This document shows positions 43,358 through 51,884 of a DNA stretch of 64,000 nt, piece after piece. The stretch spans positions 2,225,541 to 2,289,540 of the forward strand of contig NZ_CDMW01000001.1 of assembly GCF_001078705.1 (NCBI RefSeq), in the 5' to 3' direction. The DNA is from Streptococcus sanguinis (GTDB lineage Bacteria > Bacillota > Bacilli > Lactobacillales > Streptococcaceae). The notes beneath the pieces were generated by a model. It searched no databases. It saw nothing but the letters and a program-made list of their open reading frames with translations, and was not told the origin of the DNA. Positions within the stretch are counted from its first letter, which is position 1; every line of letters begins with the position of its first letter. A program made the translations under genes and the position numbers.

Positions 43358-44153
43358 ACAAAATCTGCTCCGCTCTCTCAGCCGGATCATGACTGACTAG
43401 CACCTGATAACCGACAGCAAGTAACTGTCGAAGCAAGGCCACACCAGCCATGTATTCTTCCTTGTTATCCTGCATTAGTGACGGCAAGAAACGCATCTGC
43501 TCCGTATAAGGCAACAGATCCACGCCCCAGCACAAATCAGCTCCGATAAACAGATGATAATCTGGCAAAAAGAGACAAGCTTGACCAGCGGCATGGCCAT
43601 CAACTGAGGCCAGATATATACTTCCATCCCCAAACAAGTCAACTGTCTTGCGATAGAGGAATTCTGCTTGGACCTGCTGAGGTTCCACCACTTCCAACCG
43701 ACTCTCAAAATCCTGCGGAAGAAATTCCTTGAAAATCAAATCCTTAAGCTTGGCATGCTGATAAGTTTTAAAAACGGTCTTGGTCAGAATGAAGCGGGCC
43801 TTGGAAAAGAAAGCAGATCCGCCGATGTGATCTGGATGCAAGTGCGACAAGATGACATAAGAAATCTCTTCTAGCGCAATTCCTTTTTTCTCAAGCAGCC
43901 GATCTACACGCTCCTCTTCTGACATATCTACAGGCGTTCCCAGACCATAGAGCCAGTATTTGAGCTTGGGCTTCAGAATAGCTGGAGAATAGCCAGTGTC
44001 GTAGAGAATATAGCCTTTCTCACGATGCTTCAAGAGGAAAACACCAGCTGGAAAAATCATTTTTTTCTTGGTAACTCCCTTAAACATCTGCTGCAAGTGA
44101 CTGCTACAGCGCCCAGGCTGAAGATACTCAATTTTCTCGATAATGTTGGACAT
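43326..44153 (-). CDS. MBL-fold metallohydrolase (lactonase-like)
   Basis: 275 residues from MSNIIEKIEY. Metal-binding set visible: HLHPDH (H104, H106, D108, H109), His in VDGHAAGQ, Asp in GADLCW, His in LVSHDP, the arrangement of dizinc AHL-lactonase/glyoxalase II-type enzymes. It may hydrolyse a lactone or thioester made by its operon partners. Overlaps both neighbours in the operon. Confidence 0.87.
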   Translation of the reverse strand: MSNIIEKIEYLQPGRCSSHLQQMFKGVTKKKMIFPAGVFLLKHREKGYILYDTGYSPAILKPKLKYWLYGLGTPVDMSEEERVDRLLEKKGIALEEISYVILSHLHPDHIGGSAFFSKARFILTKTVFKTYQHAKLKDLIFKEFLPQDFESRLEVVEPQQVQAEFLYRKTVDLFGDGSIYLASVDGHAAGQACLFLPDYHLFIGADLCWGVDLLPYTEQMRFLPSLMQDNKEEYMAGVALLRQLLAVGYQVLVSHDPAERAEQILYETRNISKNL

Positions 44154-45105
44154 ATTTTGCAATCCCTTCACTGATTGTCAACTTGGGTTGATAGCCCAAA
44201 TCCCTTACTGCTGCTGATATATCCAGCGTTTGACTGTAACGCATTAAGTAATAAGTGTAAAGAGTCAGAGGAGGCTCTTTTTCAATGTTAAAAAAGCGAT
44301 AAAAGCTTTCAAACCCCTGTGCCAGAAGACCTAGAAAAGCAGCAGGCAACTTAATATAACGTTTACGAACCTGTAAACCTTCCAAAGCTTCATCCAGCAT
44401 ATCCTTGAAACTACGGGATTCTCCGTTGGTAATGTTGTAAACCTGTCCTTGCGCTTCTGGAATTTCCAAAGCCAGTCGAACAGCCAAGGCCACATTTTCC
44501 ACACAGGTCATGTCCATCATTTGCTGGCCATTTCTGATAAGTGGAATCGCCAGTTTTTGACTTAAGCGCAGAATCCTAGGAAAGATACTGGTATCTCCAA
44601 TACCAAAAAGCCCTCTAGGACGCAAGATAACAGATGGAACTTGAGGATAGCTTCGGACAATCCGCTCAGCCATGAGCTTGCTTTTGATATAGAAATTCAG
44701 CTCATTCTCCTGAGGAGCAGCCTCTTCTTTGATAGCAAGTTGGTCACGCGCGGCAGCATAAACACTCGGAGAGGAAATATAGACCAGTCGTTGCACTCCA
44801 AAATGTCGGCAGGCTTCCATAACCAACTTGGTTCCTACTACATTGGTCTGATAAAACTGCTCCCATGGTCCCCAAATCGTTGAGAGAGCACCAGCGTGCA
44901 CCACTGCATCCACTCCTTCGCAGGCTGCAAAAATTTCTTCTTCTCTGGTAAAATCTCCAGCAAAAAACTCTACTAAAGGACCTTCTAACTGCCGACCAGC
45001 CTTCAGATTACGACCAAAAGCCCGCACCTGATAGCCTTGTTCAGCCAGCTCTTCAACAACATACCTTCCTAGAAAGCCAGTCGCTCCTGTCACTAGAACC
45101 TTCAT
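44128..45105 (-). CDS. NAD(P)-dependent extended SDR (3-beta-HSD/OleD-like)
   Basis: 325 residues from MKVLVTGATG (RBS AAAGGAG); a longer frame starting near 45159 includes the promoter and is rejected. Rossmann motif G7xxG10xxG13, catalytic Tyr139/Lys143 (YIKSK) and ISSPSVYAA. Extended SDR of the 3-beta-hydroxysteroid dehydrogenase group, which includes OleD (2-alkyl-3-keto acid reductase). First gene of the operon. Confidence 0.87.
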   Translation of the reverse strand: MKVLVTGATGFLGRYVVEELAEQGYQVRAFGRNLKAGRQLEGPLVEFFAGDFTREEEIFAACEGVDAVVHAGALSTIWGPWEQFYQTNVVGTKLVMEACRHFGVQRLVYISSPSVYAAARDQLAIKEEAAPQENELNFYIKSKLMAERIVRSYPQVPSVILRPRGLFGIGDTSIFPRILRLSQKLAIPLIRNGQQMMDMTCVENVALAVRLALEIPEAQGQVYNITNGESRSFKDMLDEALEGLQVRKRYIKLPAAFLGLLAQGFESFYRFFNIEKEPPLTLYTYYLMRYSQTLDISAAVRDLGYQPKLTISEGIAKYVQHYREN

Positions 45106-45147
45106 CGCTACTCCTTTCATATAATTTTCTGTTTGTGTCTTATCCTC

Positions 45148-45153
45148 ATTATA
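45148..45153 (-). promoter_or_regulatory. -10 of the SDR-MBL-ligase-KAS operon
   Basis: TATAAT on the minus strand, about 43 nt before the SDR start; no convincing -35, so an activator may be needed. Confidence 0.4.
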
Positions 45154-45317
45154 CACCATTTCAGCAAATCTTCCGTAAAAAAGCTGGAAAAAATCTTTAC
45201 AAAGTGTCTCACCTGATTAGATAGGAGCAGAAAGAAATCAACTAATTTCTGAAAAACAGCTGCCTCTTTTTGACCTATTCTTAGTTAGAATCAGCTTTAT
45301 TAGTTCATTGATAGTAT

Positions 45318-45344
45318 AAAAAAGAAGCCGGAAAACCGACTTCT
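45318..45344 (-). terminator. rpsD terminator
   Basis: Minus strand AGAAGTCGG-TTTT-CCGGCTTCT followed by TTTTT. Confidence 0.88.
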
Positions 45345-45357
45345 GAACAAATACAAA

Positions 45358-45969
45358 TTAAAGCATTTTGTTGTAGAATTCAACGATAAGTGCTTCGTTG
45401 ATTTCTGGGTTGATTTCGTCGCGCTCTGGAAGGCGAGTCAATGAACCTTCTAATTTTTCAGCATCGAATGATACGAATGCTGGACGTCCAAGAGTTGCTT
45501 CAACAGCTTCAAGGATTGCAGGCACTTTCAATGATTTCTCACGAACTGAGATTACTTGACCTGGAGTTACGCGGTATGATGGGATATCAACGCGTTTGCC
45601 GTCAACAAGGATGTGACCGTGGTTTACGAATTGACGAGCTTGACGACGAGTAGTCGCAAGACCAAGACGGTAAACAACGTTATCCAAGCGACGCTCCAAG
45701 AGAAGCATGAAGTTAAAACCAAGGATTCCTTCTTTGATTTTTGAAGCTTGAACAAACAAGTTACGGAATTGTTTTTCACCTACACCGTAAGTGAAACGAA
45801 GTTTTTGCTTTTCAGCCAATTGCAAACCGTATTCTGACAATTTGCTGCGGTTGTTTGGTCCATGTTGACCAGGTACATAGTTACGGCGAGCCAATTCTTT
45901 ACCTGTACCAGTAAGAGAAAGACCCAAACGACGAGCTTGTTTCCAAGATGGTCCTGTATAACGTGACAT
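45358..45969 (-). CDS. rpsD: 30S ribosomal protein S4
   Basis: 203 residues: [19 protein letters not shown] at the start, S4 RNA-binding domain [20 protein letters not shown]. Assembly-initiating protein of the 30S body. Start set by AGGAGGAC; a 42-codon in-frame extension is leader. Single gene with its own promoter and terminator. Confidence 0.98.
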   Translation of the reverse strand: MSRYTGPSWKQARRLGLSLTGTGKELARRNYVPGQHGPNNRSKLSEYGLQLAEKQKLRFTYGVGEKQFRNLFVQASKIKEGILGFNFMLLLERRLDNVVYRLGLATTRRQARQFVNHGHILVDGKRVDIPSYRVTPGQVISVREKSLKVPAILEAVEATLGRPAFVSFDAEKLEGSLTRLPERDEINPEINEALIVEFYNKML

Positions 45970-46154
45970 AAAAATGTCCTCCTGTAAAATTTTTTTGAGG
46001 AAATAGTCACTTAGAAAGCCCTGATTCGTGCAGAACATTTTCGCCCAAACAGCTAAGGCTACTTTTATAGCTGATGTTCTGTTGACGAGCTCCATGCTTT
46101 CCTGCTGCTATTTCACACAAAGGCTATTGTACCACGAATAAAGTCAAAAGTAAA
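45970..46154 (-). promoter_or_regulatory. rpsD promoter and long leader
   Basis: Minus strand TTTACT (46149-46154), 17 nt, TACAAT (46126-46131). The leader is about 150 nt, long for a one-gene unit, and contains repeated complementary stretches (AGCTGATGTTCTG and CAGAACATCAGCT as parts of one arm, GTAGCC/TTAGCTG). S4 autoregulatory leaders exist in Firmicutes, so this is a candidate S4-binding leader; no published structure was matched. Confidence 0.5.
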
Positions 46155-46165
46155 GGGGCTCATCC

Positions 46166-46191
46166 AAAAAATCAAGCCAAAAGGCTTGATT
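46166..46191 (-). terminator. Terminator of the thiXYZ operon
   Basis: Minus strand AAATCAAGCC-TTTT-GGCTTGATTT then TTTGG, about 40 nt after the ATPase stop. Confidence 0.85.
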
Positions 46192-46231
46192 TAGGTTGTT
46201 TCTTGAAAGCAAAGGAATTCCGACAGTTGCT

Positions 46232-46954
46232 TCACACTCCTAAAATCTTCAGAATCTCCTGCTTGTATCGCAGCTTCTGCAGTTCCTTATCCTCGCTGTC
46301 TGACCAAGTCAGTTGGAGATCTGCAACGATTTGCCCAGGGCGATTTTTCAGAATATAGATACGGTCGCTGAGAGCCAGAGCCTCTTCAATACTATGCGTG
46401 ATGAGAAGAGTCGTCAGACCCAGCCTACGATGAATGTCCAGATACCAAGTGTGTAGCTCCATCTTGGTCAGCTCATCCAAGGCACTAAAGGCCTCGTCTA
46501 GAAGAAATAGCTTGTAACCGAACATATAGGTCCGTAGCAGTGCCACGCGCTGCCGCATCCCCCCGCTCAGCTCATGTGGATACTTATCTGCCACATCAAA
46601 GAGCCCGAACTCCTTCAAAATCTGAGTTGCCTGCTCCGTCGCTTCCTTTTTGGATACTTTTCGGATTAGCAGGGGTAAGATGACATTGCCCAACACCGTC
46701 TTGTACTCCAGCAGCAAGTCCTTCTGCAGCATATAACTCACCCGGCCCTTGGGATTTTCCTGCCCGTCTAGGACAATCCTACCCGACTGGACCTCCAAAA
46801 TCCCCGCAATCAGATTAAAGAGGGTCGTTTTCCCGACTCCACTAGGCCCCAAAATCGCTACGACCTGGCCTGCTTCTACTTGTAGGCTGATATCTTTCAA
46901 AATCTGCTGCTCATCATAAGCATAACTTACATTTTCAAGTTTAATTTCTGTCAT
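46232..46954 (-). CDS. thiZ: Thiamine-precursor ABC transporter ATPase (ThiZ)
   Basis: 240 residues. Walker A GPSGVGKTT, Q-loop, ABC signature LSGGMRQR, Walker B LFLLDEAFSALDE, H-loop THS. Nitrate/taurine/pyrimidine subfamily. Start overlaps the binding-protein stop by one base. Confidence 0.9.
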   Translation of the reverse strand: MTEIKLENVSYAYDEQQILKDISLQVEAGQVVAILGPSGVGKTTLFNLIAGILEVQSGRIVLDGQENPKGRVSYMLQKDLLLEYKTVLGNVILPLLIRKVSKKEATEQATQILKEFGLFDVADKYPHELSGGMRQRVALLRTYMFGYKLFLLDEAFSALDELTKMELHTWYLDIHRRLGLTTLLITHSIEEALALSDRIYILKNRPGQIVADLQLTWSDSEDKELQKLRYKQEILKILGV

Positions 46955-47952
46955 TATTTTATATAGTCGTTGCTAAATCCCTTGTCACTCAAGTCATTGT
47001 CCACGATACCCTTATCCTTGGCCCATTTGTAAAAGGCATTCCAGCGGCTAGCCTCAAACTGACCCCACTTGTCCTTATCTGATGCATATTGCTCGGACAA
47101 ATATTTTTGAGAAGCCAAAACAAAGTCTCGTTTGTTCTTCAGCTCTGGCGCATGCTTGATTAAAATATCCGCTGCTTCTTCAGGGTGCTCCATGGCATAT
47201 TGATAGCCCTTCTTGATAGCCTGCAGGACCTTTTTCGCTTCATCCGGATTCTTCTTCAGATAGTCATTATTAGCAATAATCACTGGAGAATAATAGTCAA
47301 ACTCCTTGACATAGTCCTTCATGTAAAAGAAATTAGTGTCCATGCCTTGCGTCTCTGCCATGATGCCGTCCCAGCCATGATAAATCCACGCTGCATCAAA
47401 CAAACCATTTTCAATCGGCGTAATGGAGTTGGAATCGTTGTTGGGAACTTTTTCCACTTCATCAAACTGGCCGCCTTGGCTTTCAACCAAAGTTTTGAGC
47501 ATGCCTAGCTCCACCGGATCATTCCAGGTGCCATATTTCTTCCCAGCTAGGTCCTTAGGTCCAGTAATCCCTGCAGACTTCTTGGAAATAATGCCCGAAG
47601 TATTGTGCTCTACAATAGCGGCAACAGCTGTGATTTCCGCACCCTTATCCAATTTTTTAGCCATAGAGTCCTGGAAATAAATTCCAAAAGGAGCCTTGCC
47701 GTTGATAATCAAATCCGAACTGCTATCTTCAGGCGGCAACTTGATATCCACATCCACGCCTGCTTCCTTGAAGTAGCCTTTTTCCTGAGCCACATAAAGG
47801 CCGGTATGATTGGTGTTAGGTGACCAGTCTAGGATAAAATCAATCTTTTTATCCTTCTTAGCTGACTCCGAGTCTGACTGACTGCAAGCCGCTAGACCAA
47901 AGATAGACACAGCAGCCAAGCCTGCCAGCAACACTTTATAACTTTTTTTCAT
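46954..47952 (-). CDS. thiY: Pyrimidine-precursor binding lipoprotein (ThiY, NMT1/THI5-like)
   Basis: 333 residues. Lipoprotein signal, lipobox LAAC (Cys23), then an NMT1/THI5 domain (FILDWSPNTNHTGLYVA, GYFKEAGVDVDI, PFGIYFQDS). The family binds formyl-aminopyrimidine or HMP salvaged for thiamine synthesis. ATGATG start with GAGGATA; the second ATG has better spacing. Under a TPP riboswitch. Confidence 0.92.
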   Translation of the reverse strand: MKKSYKVLLAGLAAVSIFGLAACSQSDSESAKKDKKIDFILDWSPNTNHTGLYVAQEKGYFKEAGVDVDIKLPPEDSSSDLIINGKAPFGIYFQDSMAKKLDKGAEITAVAAIVEHNTSGIISKKSAGITGPKDLAGKKYGTWNDPVELGMLKTLVESQGGQFDEVEKVPNNDSNSITPIENGLFDAAWIYHGWDGIMAETQGMDTNFFYMKDYVKEFDYYSPVIIANNDYLKKNPDEAKKVLQAIKKGYQYAMEHPEEAADILIKHAPELKNKRDFVLASQKYLSEQYASDKDKWGQFEASRWNAFYKWAKDKGIVDNDLSDKGFSNDYIK

Positions 47953-47996
47953 CATTATCCTCTTTTCTTTCTTTGGAAAATAGCAGAGCTGAGCTC

Positions 47997-48749
47997 CTAT
48001 TTCCACTTAATGACATATTTTTCACTGACAGCCACCAGCTTCATCCCCAGAAGACTGATAACCGAAACCAATATGATAATAGCAAACATGGTGTCGTACT
48101 GGAAAAGCTTCTTAGACTGGATCATATAAACACCCAAGCCTTCAAAACCACCCAGCCATTCGGAAACCACAGTCGTGATGAAGGCATAGGAAACACTGAC
48201 GCGCAAGCCCGCATAGAAATAAGGCAAGCTAGCTGGAATCTTAAAATGCCAAAGAATCTGCCAGCGATTGGCCTGCATGAGCTCAAAGAGAGTCAAGGTG
48301 TCTCGGTCACAATGCCGAAAACCGTCCAGAATACTGACGATAATCGGAAAAGTCGTCGTCAGAATAATGAGCACAATCTTGGGCAAAATCCCATATCCCA
48401 GCCAGAGAACCAAGATTGGCGCCAAAGCAATGGTCGGAATAGTCTGTACCACGACCATCATGGGGTAGATTAGATCATTGAGCCAGCTCATGCTGTCCAT
48501 CAGGACAGCTAAGATACAGGCCAAGATCAACCCCAAGAACAAACCCAACAAGGCTACTTTTAAGGTGGCCCAGCTATGAGTTGCCAGGAATCCAGCATCT
48601 CTCATAAAAGCCTGACAGATTTCCAGGGGTGTCGGCAAGATAAACTTGGGCAAGAGCTTGAGCCAGCCCATGACCTGCCAGATGACAAGTACACCCAGCA
48701 TCCCTAAGAGACCGATTTGCTGCCGCATCAGCCTTTGTAGTGCTTTCAT
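47997..48749 (-). CDS. thiX: Thiamine-precursor ABC transporter permease (ThiX)
   Basis: 250 residues, six membrane segments, BPD_transp_1 fold with the EAA-like loop FRHCDRDTLTLFELMQANRW. First gene of the operon after the riboswitch. RBS GGAGGAAAA. Confidence 0.92.
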   Translation of the reverse strand: MKALQRLMRQQIGLLGMLGVLVIWQVMGWLKLLPKFILPTPLEICQAFMRDAGFLATHSWATLKVALLGLFLGLILACILAVLMDSMSWLNDLIYPMMVVVQTIPTIALAPILVLWLGYGILPKIVLIILTTTFPIIVSILDGFRHCDRDTLTLFELMQANRWQILWHFKIPASLPYFYAGLRVSVSYAFITTVVSEWLGGFEGLGVYMIQSKKLFQYDTMFAIIILVSVISLLGMKLVAVSEKYVIKWK

Positions 48750-48821
48750 TGATTAATTTTCCTCCCTTCCTGCATTTTAGCACTGCAATTCTTCAAGATA
48801 TCACCATTCGATAAAGATGAT

Positions 48822-48855
48822 AAAAGAAAAGGCCTTTTCCATATATGGAAAAGGC
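48822..48855 (-). terminator. Riboswitch-controlled terminator
   Basis: Minus strand perfect 9-bp stem GCCTTTTCC-ATATAT-GGAAAAGGC followed by CTTTTCTTTT, between the TPP aptamer and thiX. Confidence 0.88.
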
Positions 48856-48872
48856 GCACAAATACCACATTT

Positions 48873-48962
48873 TTCGGTATGTTTCCTACGCTGGCATTAC
48901 CCAGATCAGGTGCGGTCGAAGCTTACACTTCCTCTCAGACTGTACACAGACTCCCATATATA
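48873..48962 (-). ncRNA. TPP riboswitch (THI element)
   Basis: Minus strand carries the conserved aptamer blocks: GGGAGT, CTGAGAGGAAG, GACCGCACCTGATCTGG, GTAATGCCAGCGTAGGAAAC, closed by a short P1 stem. It lies upstream of the terminator and thiXYZ, so thiamine pyrophosphate should stop transcription. Confidence 0.97.
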
Positions 48963-49051
48963 GGACTATGATAGCGCAATCATCAGCAAATGTCAAGGTT
49001 GGAGCTTGGACTCACTCCCTTTCAACGATAAGTGAAGCAAACTATCATCAA

Positions 49052-49675
49052 TCAGTCAAACTTCCCTTTCGCAGCCAGCAAAGTCTCCATAGCCCTGATA
49101 TTCTCTGTTTCGCTTGTGGATAAGATAGTTTCAAAGCCTAGTTCAGCTGCCGTATCTAAGTTAGCCTGAATATCATCAATGAAGACGGATTCTACCGGAT
49201 TCAGATTATATTTTTTTAACAGCTTTTGGTAAATCTCTGCTTCTGGCTTGACGACCCCGACCTCTGAGGAAAGGATATAGCCCGACAACAGTGGGTAAAT
49301 GGGCAACAAACCAGCTTTTTCAATATGGTAAAAAATCTCACAAGTGGTTGACAAGATATAGATTCGATAGCCTTGATTAGCCCATAGCCGAATCCTTTCC
49401 TGTAAATCACTGTAAACATGCACAACCTCATACCAGTGATAGAAGATATTCTTAACGGCAGAATGATAGGAAACGTCCAGCTGAGCCAGGACTTCCTCAC
49501 AAGCTTCTTTCAAACTCAGCTCTCCCTTGTCCGTCTGATGCCAGACACCCGACTCAAAAATAGCCTGTCTAAGGGCCTGCCGCCGCTCTTTCTCAGGTTC
49601 AAAATATGTCAAGATTTTCTCAGAATTCCATTCAATCAGAACATTGCCCAAATCAAAAACCAAATTTTTAATCAT
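49052..49675 (-). CDS. HAD-IA family hydrolase
   Basis: 207 residues. Motif I DLGNVLIEWN (DxG variant as in the YihX group), motif II ILSTTCE, motif III KPEAEIY, motif IV FIDDIQANLDTA. ATG preceded by AGGTGG; the GTG three codons upstream sits in that ribosome site. Sugar-phosphate phosphatase activity likely; substrate unknown. No terminator is obvious downstream. Confidence 0.88.
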   Translation of the reverse strand: MIKNLVFDLGNVLIEWNSEKILTYFEPEKERRQALRQAIFESGVWHQTDKGELSLKEACEEVLAQLDVSYHSAVKNIFYHWYEVVHVYSDLQERIRLWANQGYRIYILSTTCEIFYHIEKAGLLPIYPLLSGYILSSEVGVVKPEAEIYQKLLKKYNLNPVESVFIDDIQANLDTAAELGFETILSTSETENIRAMETLLAAKGKFD

Positions 49676-49771
49676 GATGACCACCTGTTTTCTTTGCTTA
49701 TCATCCTCTATATACGTCGATTTGACTGAGGAATTGCTTCAAATATAAGTAAAAAGGCCCACTGGACCTTT

Positions 49772-50047
49772 CTATTCATCAAAATAACGGATGAGGTTCT
49801 TTTCTGTCAAAATGTCAGAATAAGTATAAGATTCCACATAGGTATTGGAGATTTCCCCTGGCTGACCGCCTTCATTGGAATATTCCACGATAAACAAAGA
49901 CGGATAGACTTCAATCAGACGGCCTTGCTTGCTTTTTTGGCGCTTACGACCGTTTTCCAGCGTCATCTCAACGATTTGTCCTTCATGCGCCTTGATATCT
50001 TCTTTGATTTTTTTCATTTTTGCCACATCTGTAAATGCATCACTCAT
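49772..50047 (-). CDS. Veg-family protein
   Basis: 91 residues: KKIKEDIKAHEGQIVEMTLE, GRLIEVYPSLFIVEY and the Gly-rich turn EGGQPGEIS are the Veg (DUF1021) pattern. In Bacillus Veg affects biofilm matrix genes; molecular role unclear. Two nt after dnaC, so part of the gdpP-rplI-dnaC unit. Confidence 0.9.
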   Translation of the reverse strand: MSDAFTDVAKMKKIKEDIKAHEGQIVEMTLENGRKRQKSKQGRLIEVYPSLFIVEYSNEGGQPGEISNTYVESYTYSDILTEKNLIRYFDE

Positions 50048-50049
50048 CT

Positions 50050-51405
50050 TTATTCGTCCTCTCTTTTGGAAATACTTGAGAATTTATTATACTCTTTCTG
50101 GAAAATTAACTCTACTGTGCCACGCGCCCCACTCCGGTTTTTCTCGATAATGACTTCAACCTTGTTGTTGGGAATGCCTTCTTCCTCCTCACCAGCTCGA
50201 TCATAATAATCATCCCGGTAAAGGAAGGCAACGATATCCGCATCCTGCTCAATGGAACCTGATTCCCGAATATCAGACAGCACTGGTCGCTTATCCTGCC
50301 GCTGCTCCACGCCACGCGAGAGCTGACTCAGCGCAATGACCGGCACCTTGAGCTCCTTCGCCAAGATTTTTAACTGACGGGAAATTTCCGAAACTTCTTG
50401 CTGGCGATTTTCACGACCAGTTCCTGTGATCAGCTGCAGATAGTCAATCAAGACCAGCCCTAGATTACCCGTTTCCTGAGCTAGTTTTCGAGCCCGCGAG
50501 CGAATCTCCGTAATCCGAATCCCTGGTGTATCATCGATATAGATACTAGCGTTGGCCAGATTAGCTGTCGCAATGGTATATTTCTGCCATTCTTCATCTG
50601 TCAATTGCCCCGTACGAATGGAGTGAGAGTTAATCACCCCTTCTGAAGCCAACATCCGGTCCACCAAGCTCTCCGCCCCCATTTCCAGAGAGAAAATGGC
50701 TACAGTCTTATCCAGCTTGGTTCCGATATTCTGAGCAATATTAAGGGCAAAGGCCGTCTTTCCGACCGCTGGCCGAGCCGCCAGAATGATTAATTCTTCC
50801 TCATGCAGACCAGTCGTCATCTTGTCCAGCTCACGGTAGCCAGTCGCAATCCCAGTGATATCTGATGTCTGCAGAGACCGAGCCTCCAGATTGCCAAAGT
50901 TAAGATTCAGCACATCACGGATATTTTTAAAACCGCTGCGGTTAGCTGTTTCACTGACATCAATCAGAGCTTTTTCAGCTCCAGCGATAATTTCTTCTGA
51001 CAGCCGGTCACCATCGTAGGCTTGATTGATAGACTCTGTCAGACGCGAAATCAGCCGCCTTAGAATGGCCTTTTCTGCAACTATTTTAGCATAGTATTCA
51101 GCATTGGCAGATGTTGGCACAGAATTGACCACTTCTACCAAGTAGCTGAGACCCCCGATATTCTGCAGGTCACCCTGACTGTCCAAAATATTGCGAACCG
51201 TCGTTGCATCAATGGCATCCCCACGGTCAGCCAAGTCAATCATAGCCTTGAAAATCAAGCGATTGGCATACTTAAAGAAGTCGGCAGGCTCGATATACTC
51301 ACGAACAAAGACCAGTTTGCTCTCATCAATGAAAATGGCTCCTAAGACAGACTGCTCCGCTAAAATATCCTGAGGCTGAGCTCGGAGTTCATCAATCTCT
51401 GCCAT
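50050..51405 (-). CDS. dnaC: Replicative DNA helicase (DnaB type; dnaC in Firmicutes)
   Basis: 451 residues: N-terminal DnaB_N helical domain (DILAEQSVLGAIFID), linker, RecA-like core with Walker A ARPAVGKTAFALN, Walker B VLIDYLQLI, and ALSQLSRGVEQR. Hexameric 5'-3' helicase. No intein. 26 nt after rplI. Confidence 0.97.
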   Translation of the reverse strand: MAEIDELRAQPQDILAEQSVLGAIFIDESKLVFVREYIEPADFFKYANRLIFKAMIDLADRGDAIDATTVRNILDSQGDLQNIGGLSYLVEVVNSVPTSANAEYYAKIVAEKAILRRLISRLTESINQAYDGDRLSEEIIAGAEKALIDVSETANRSGFKNIRDVLNLNFGNLEARSLQTSDITGIATGYRELDKMTTGLHEEELIILAARPAVGKTAFALNIAQNIGTKLDKTVAIFSLEMGAESLVDRMLASEGVINSHSIRTGQLTDEEWQKYTIATANLANASIYIDDTPGIRITEIRSRARKLAQETGNLGLVLIDYLQLITGTGRENRQQEVSEISRQLKILAKELKVPVIALSQLSRGVEQRQDKRPVLSDIRESGSIEQDADIVAFLYRDDYYDRAGEEEEGIPNNKVEVIIEKNRSGARGTVELIFQKEYNKFSSISKREDE

Positions 51406-51431
51406 CGGTAAATCCTTCCTTCAAATCACTA

Positions 51432-51884
51432 TTATCCTTCTTTAACCTGCAAACGAATCACCCCAGTTATATCCTGATAAATTTTCACTGGAACATCTAT
51501 CAGACCAATAGAGCGAATCGGTGAGTCCACCTTAATATGCCGTTTGTCAATTTTGATGCCAAACTGCTTCTGTAGCTCTTCTGCTATTTTCTTGCTAGTA
51601 ATAGAGCCAAAGGTGCGGCCGTCTGGACCAACTTTTTCAGTAAATTCAACAAGAGTAGCTTCTTCTGCTAACTTAGCTTTAATAGCTTGAGCTTCTGCCA
51701 CTAGTTCCGCATGGGCTTTTTCTTCGGACTTTTGCTTGCCGCGCAGTTCTCCGATAGCCTGGGCTGTTGCTTCCTTGGCTAAATTTTTCTTAATCAGAAA
51801 ATTTTGAGCATAGCCAGTCGGCATTTCTTTGATTTCGCCTTTTTTGCCCTTGCCTTTTACATCTGCTAAAAAAATTACTTTCAT
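51432..51884 (-). CDS. rplI: 50S ribosomal protein L9
   Basis: 150 residues: [19 protein letters not shown] at the start, [14 protein letters not shown]-terminal domain. Overlaps gdpP by 4 nt (coupled). Confidence 0.97.
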   Translation of the reverse strand: MKVIFLADVKGKGKKGEIKEMPTGYAQNFLIKKNLAKEATAQAIGELRGKQKSEEKAHAELVAEAQAIKAKLAEEATLVEFTEKVGPDGRTFGSITSKKIAEELQKQFGIKIDKRHIKVDSPIRSIGLIDVPVKIYQDITGVIRLQVKEG

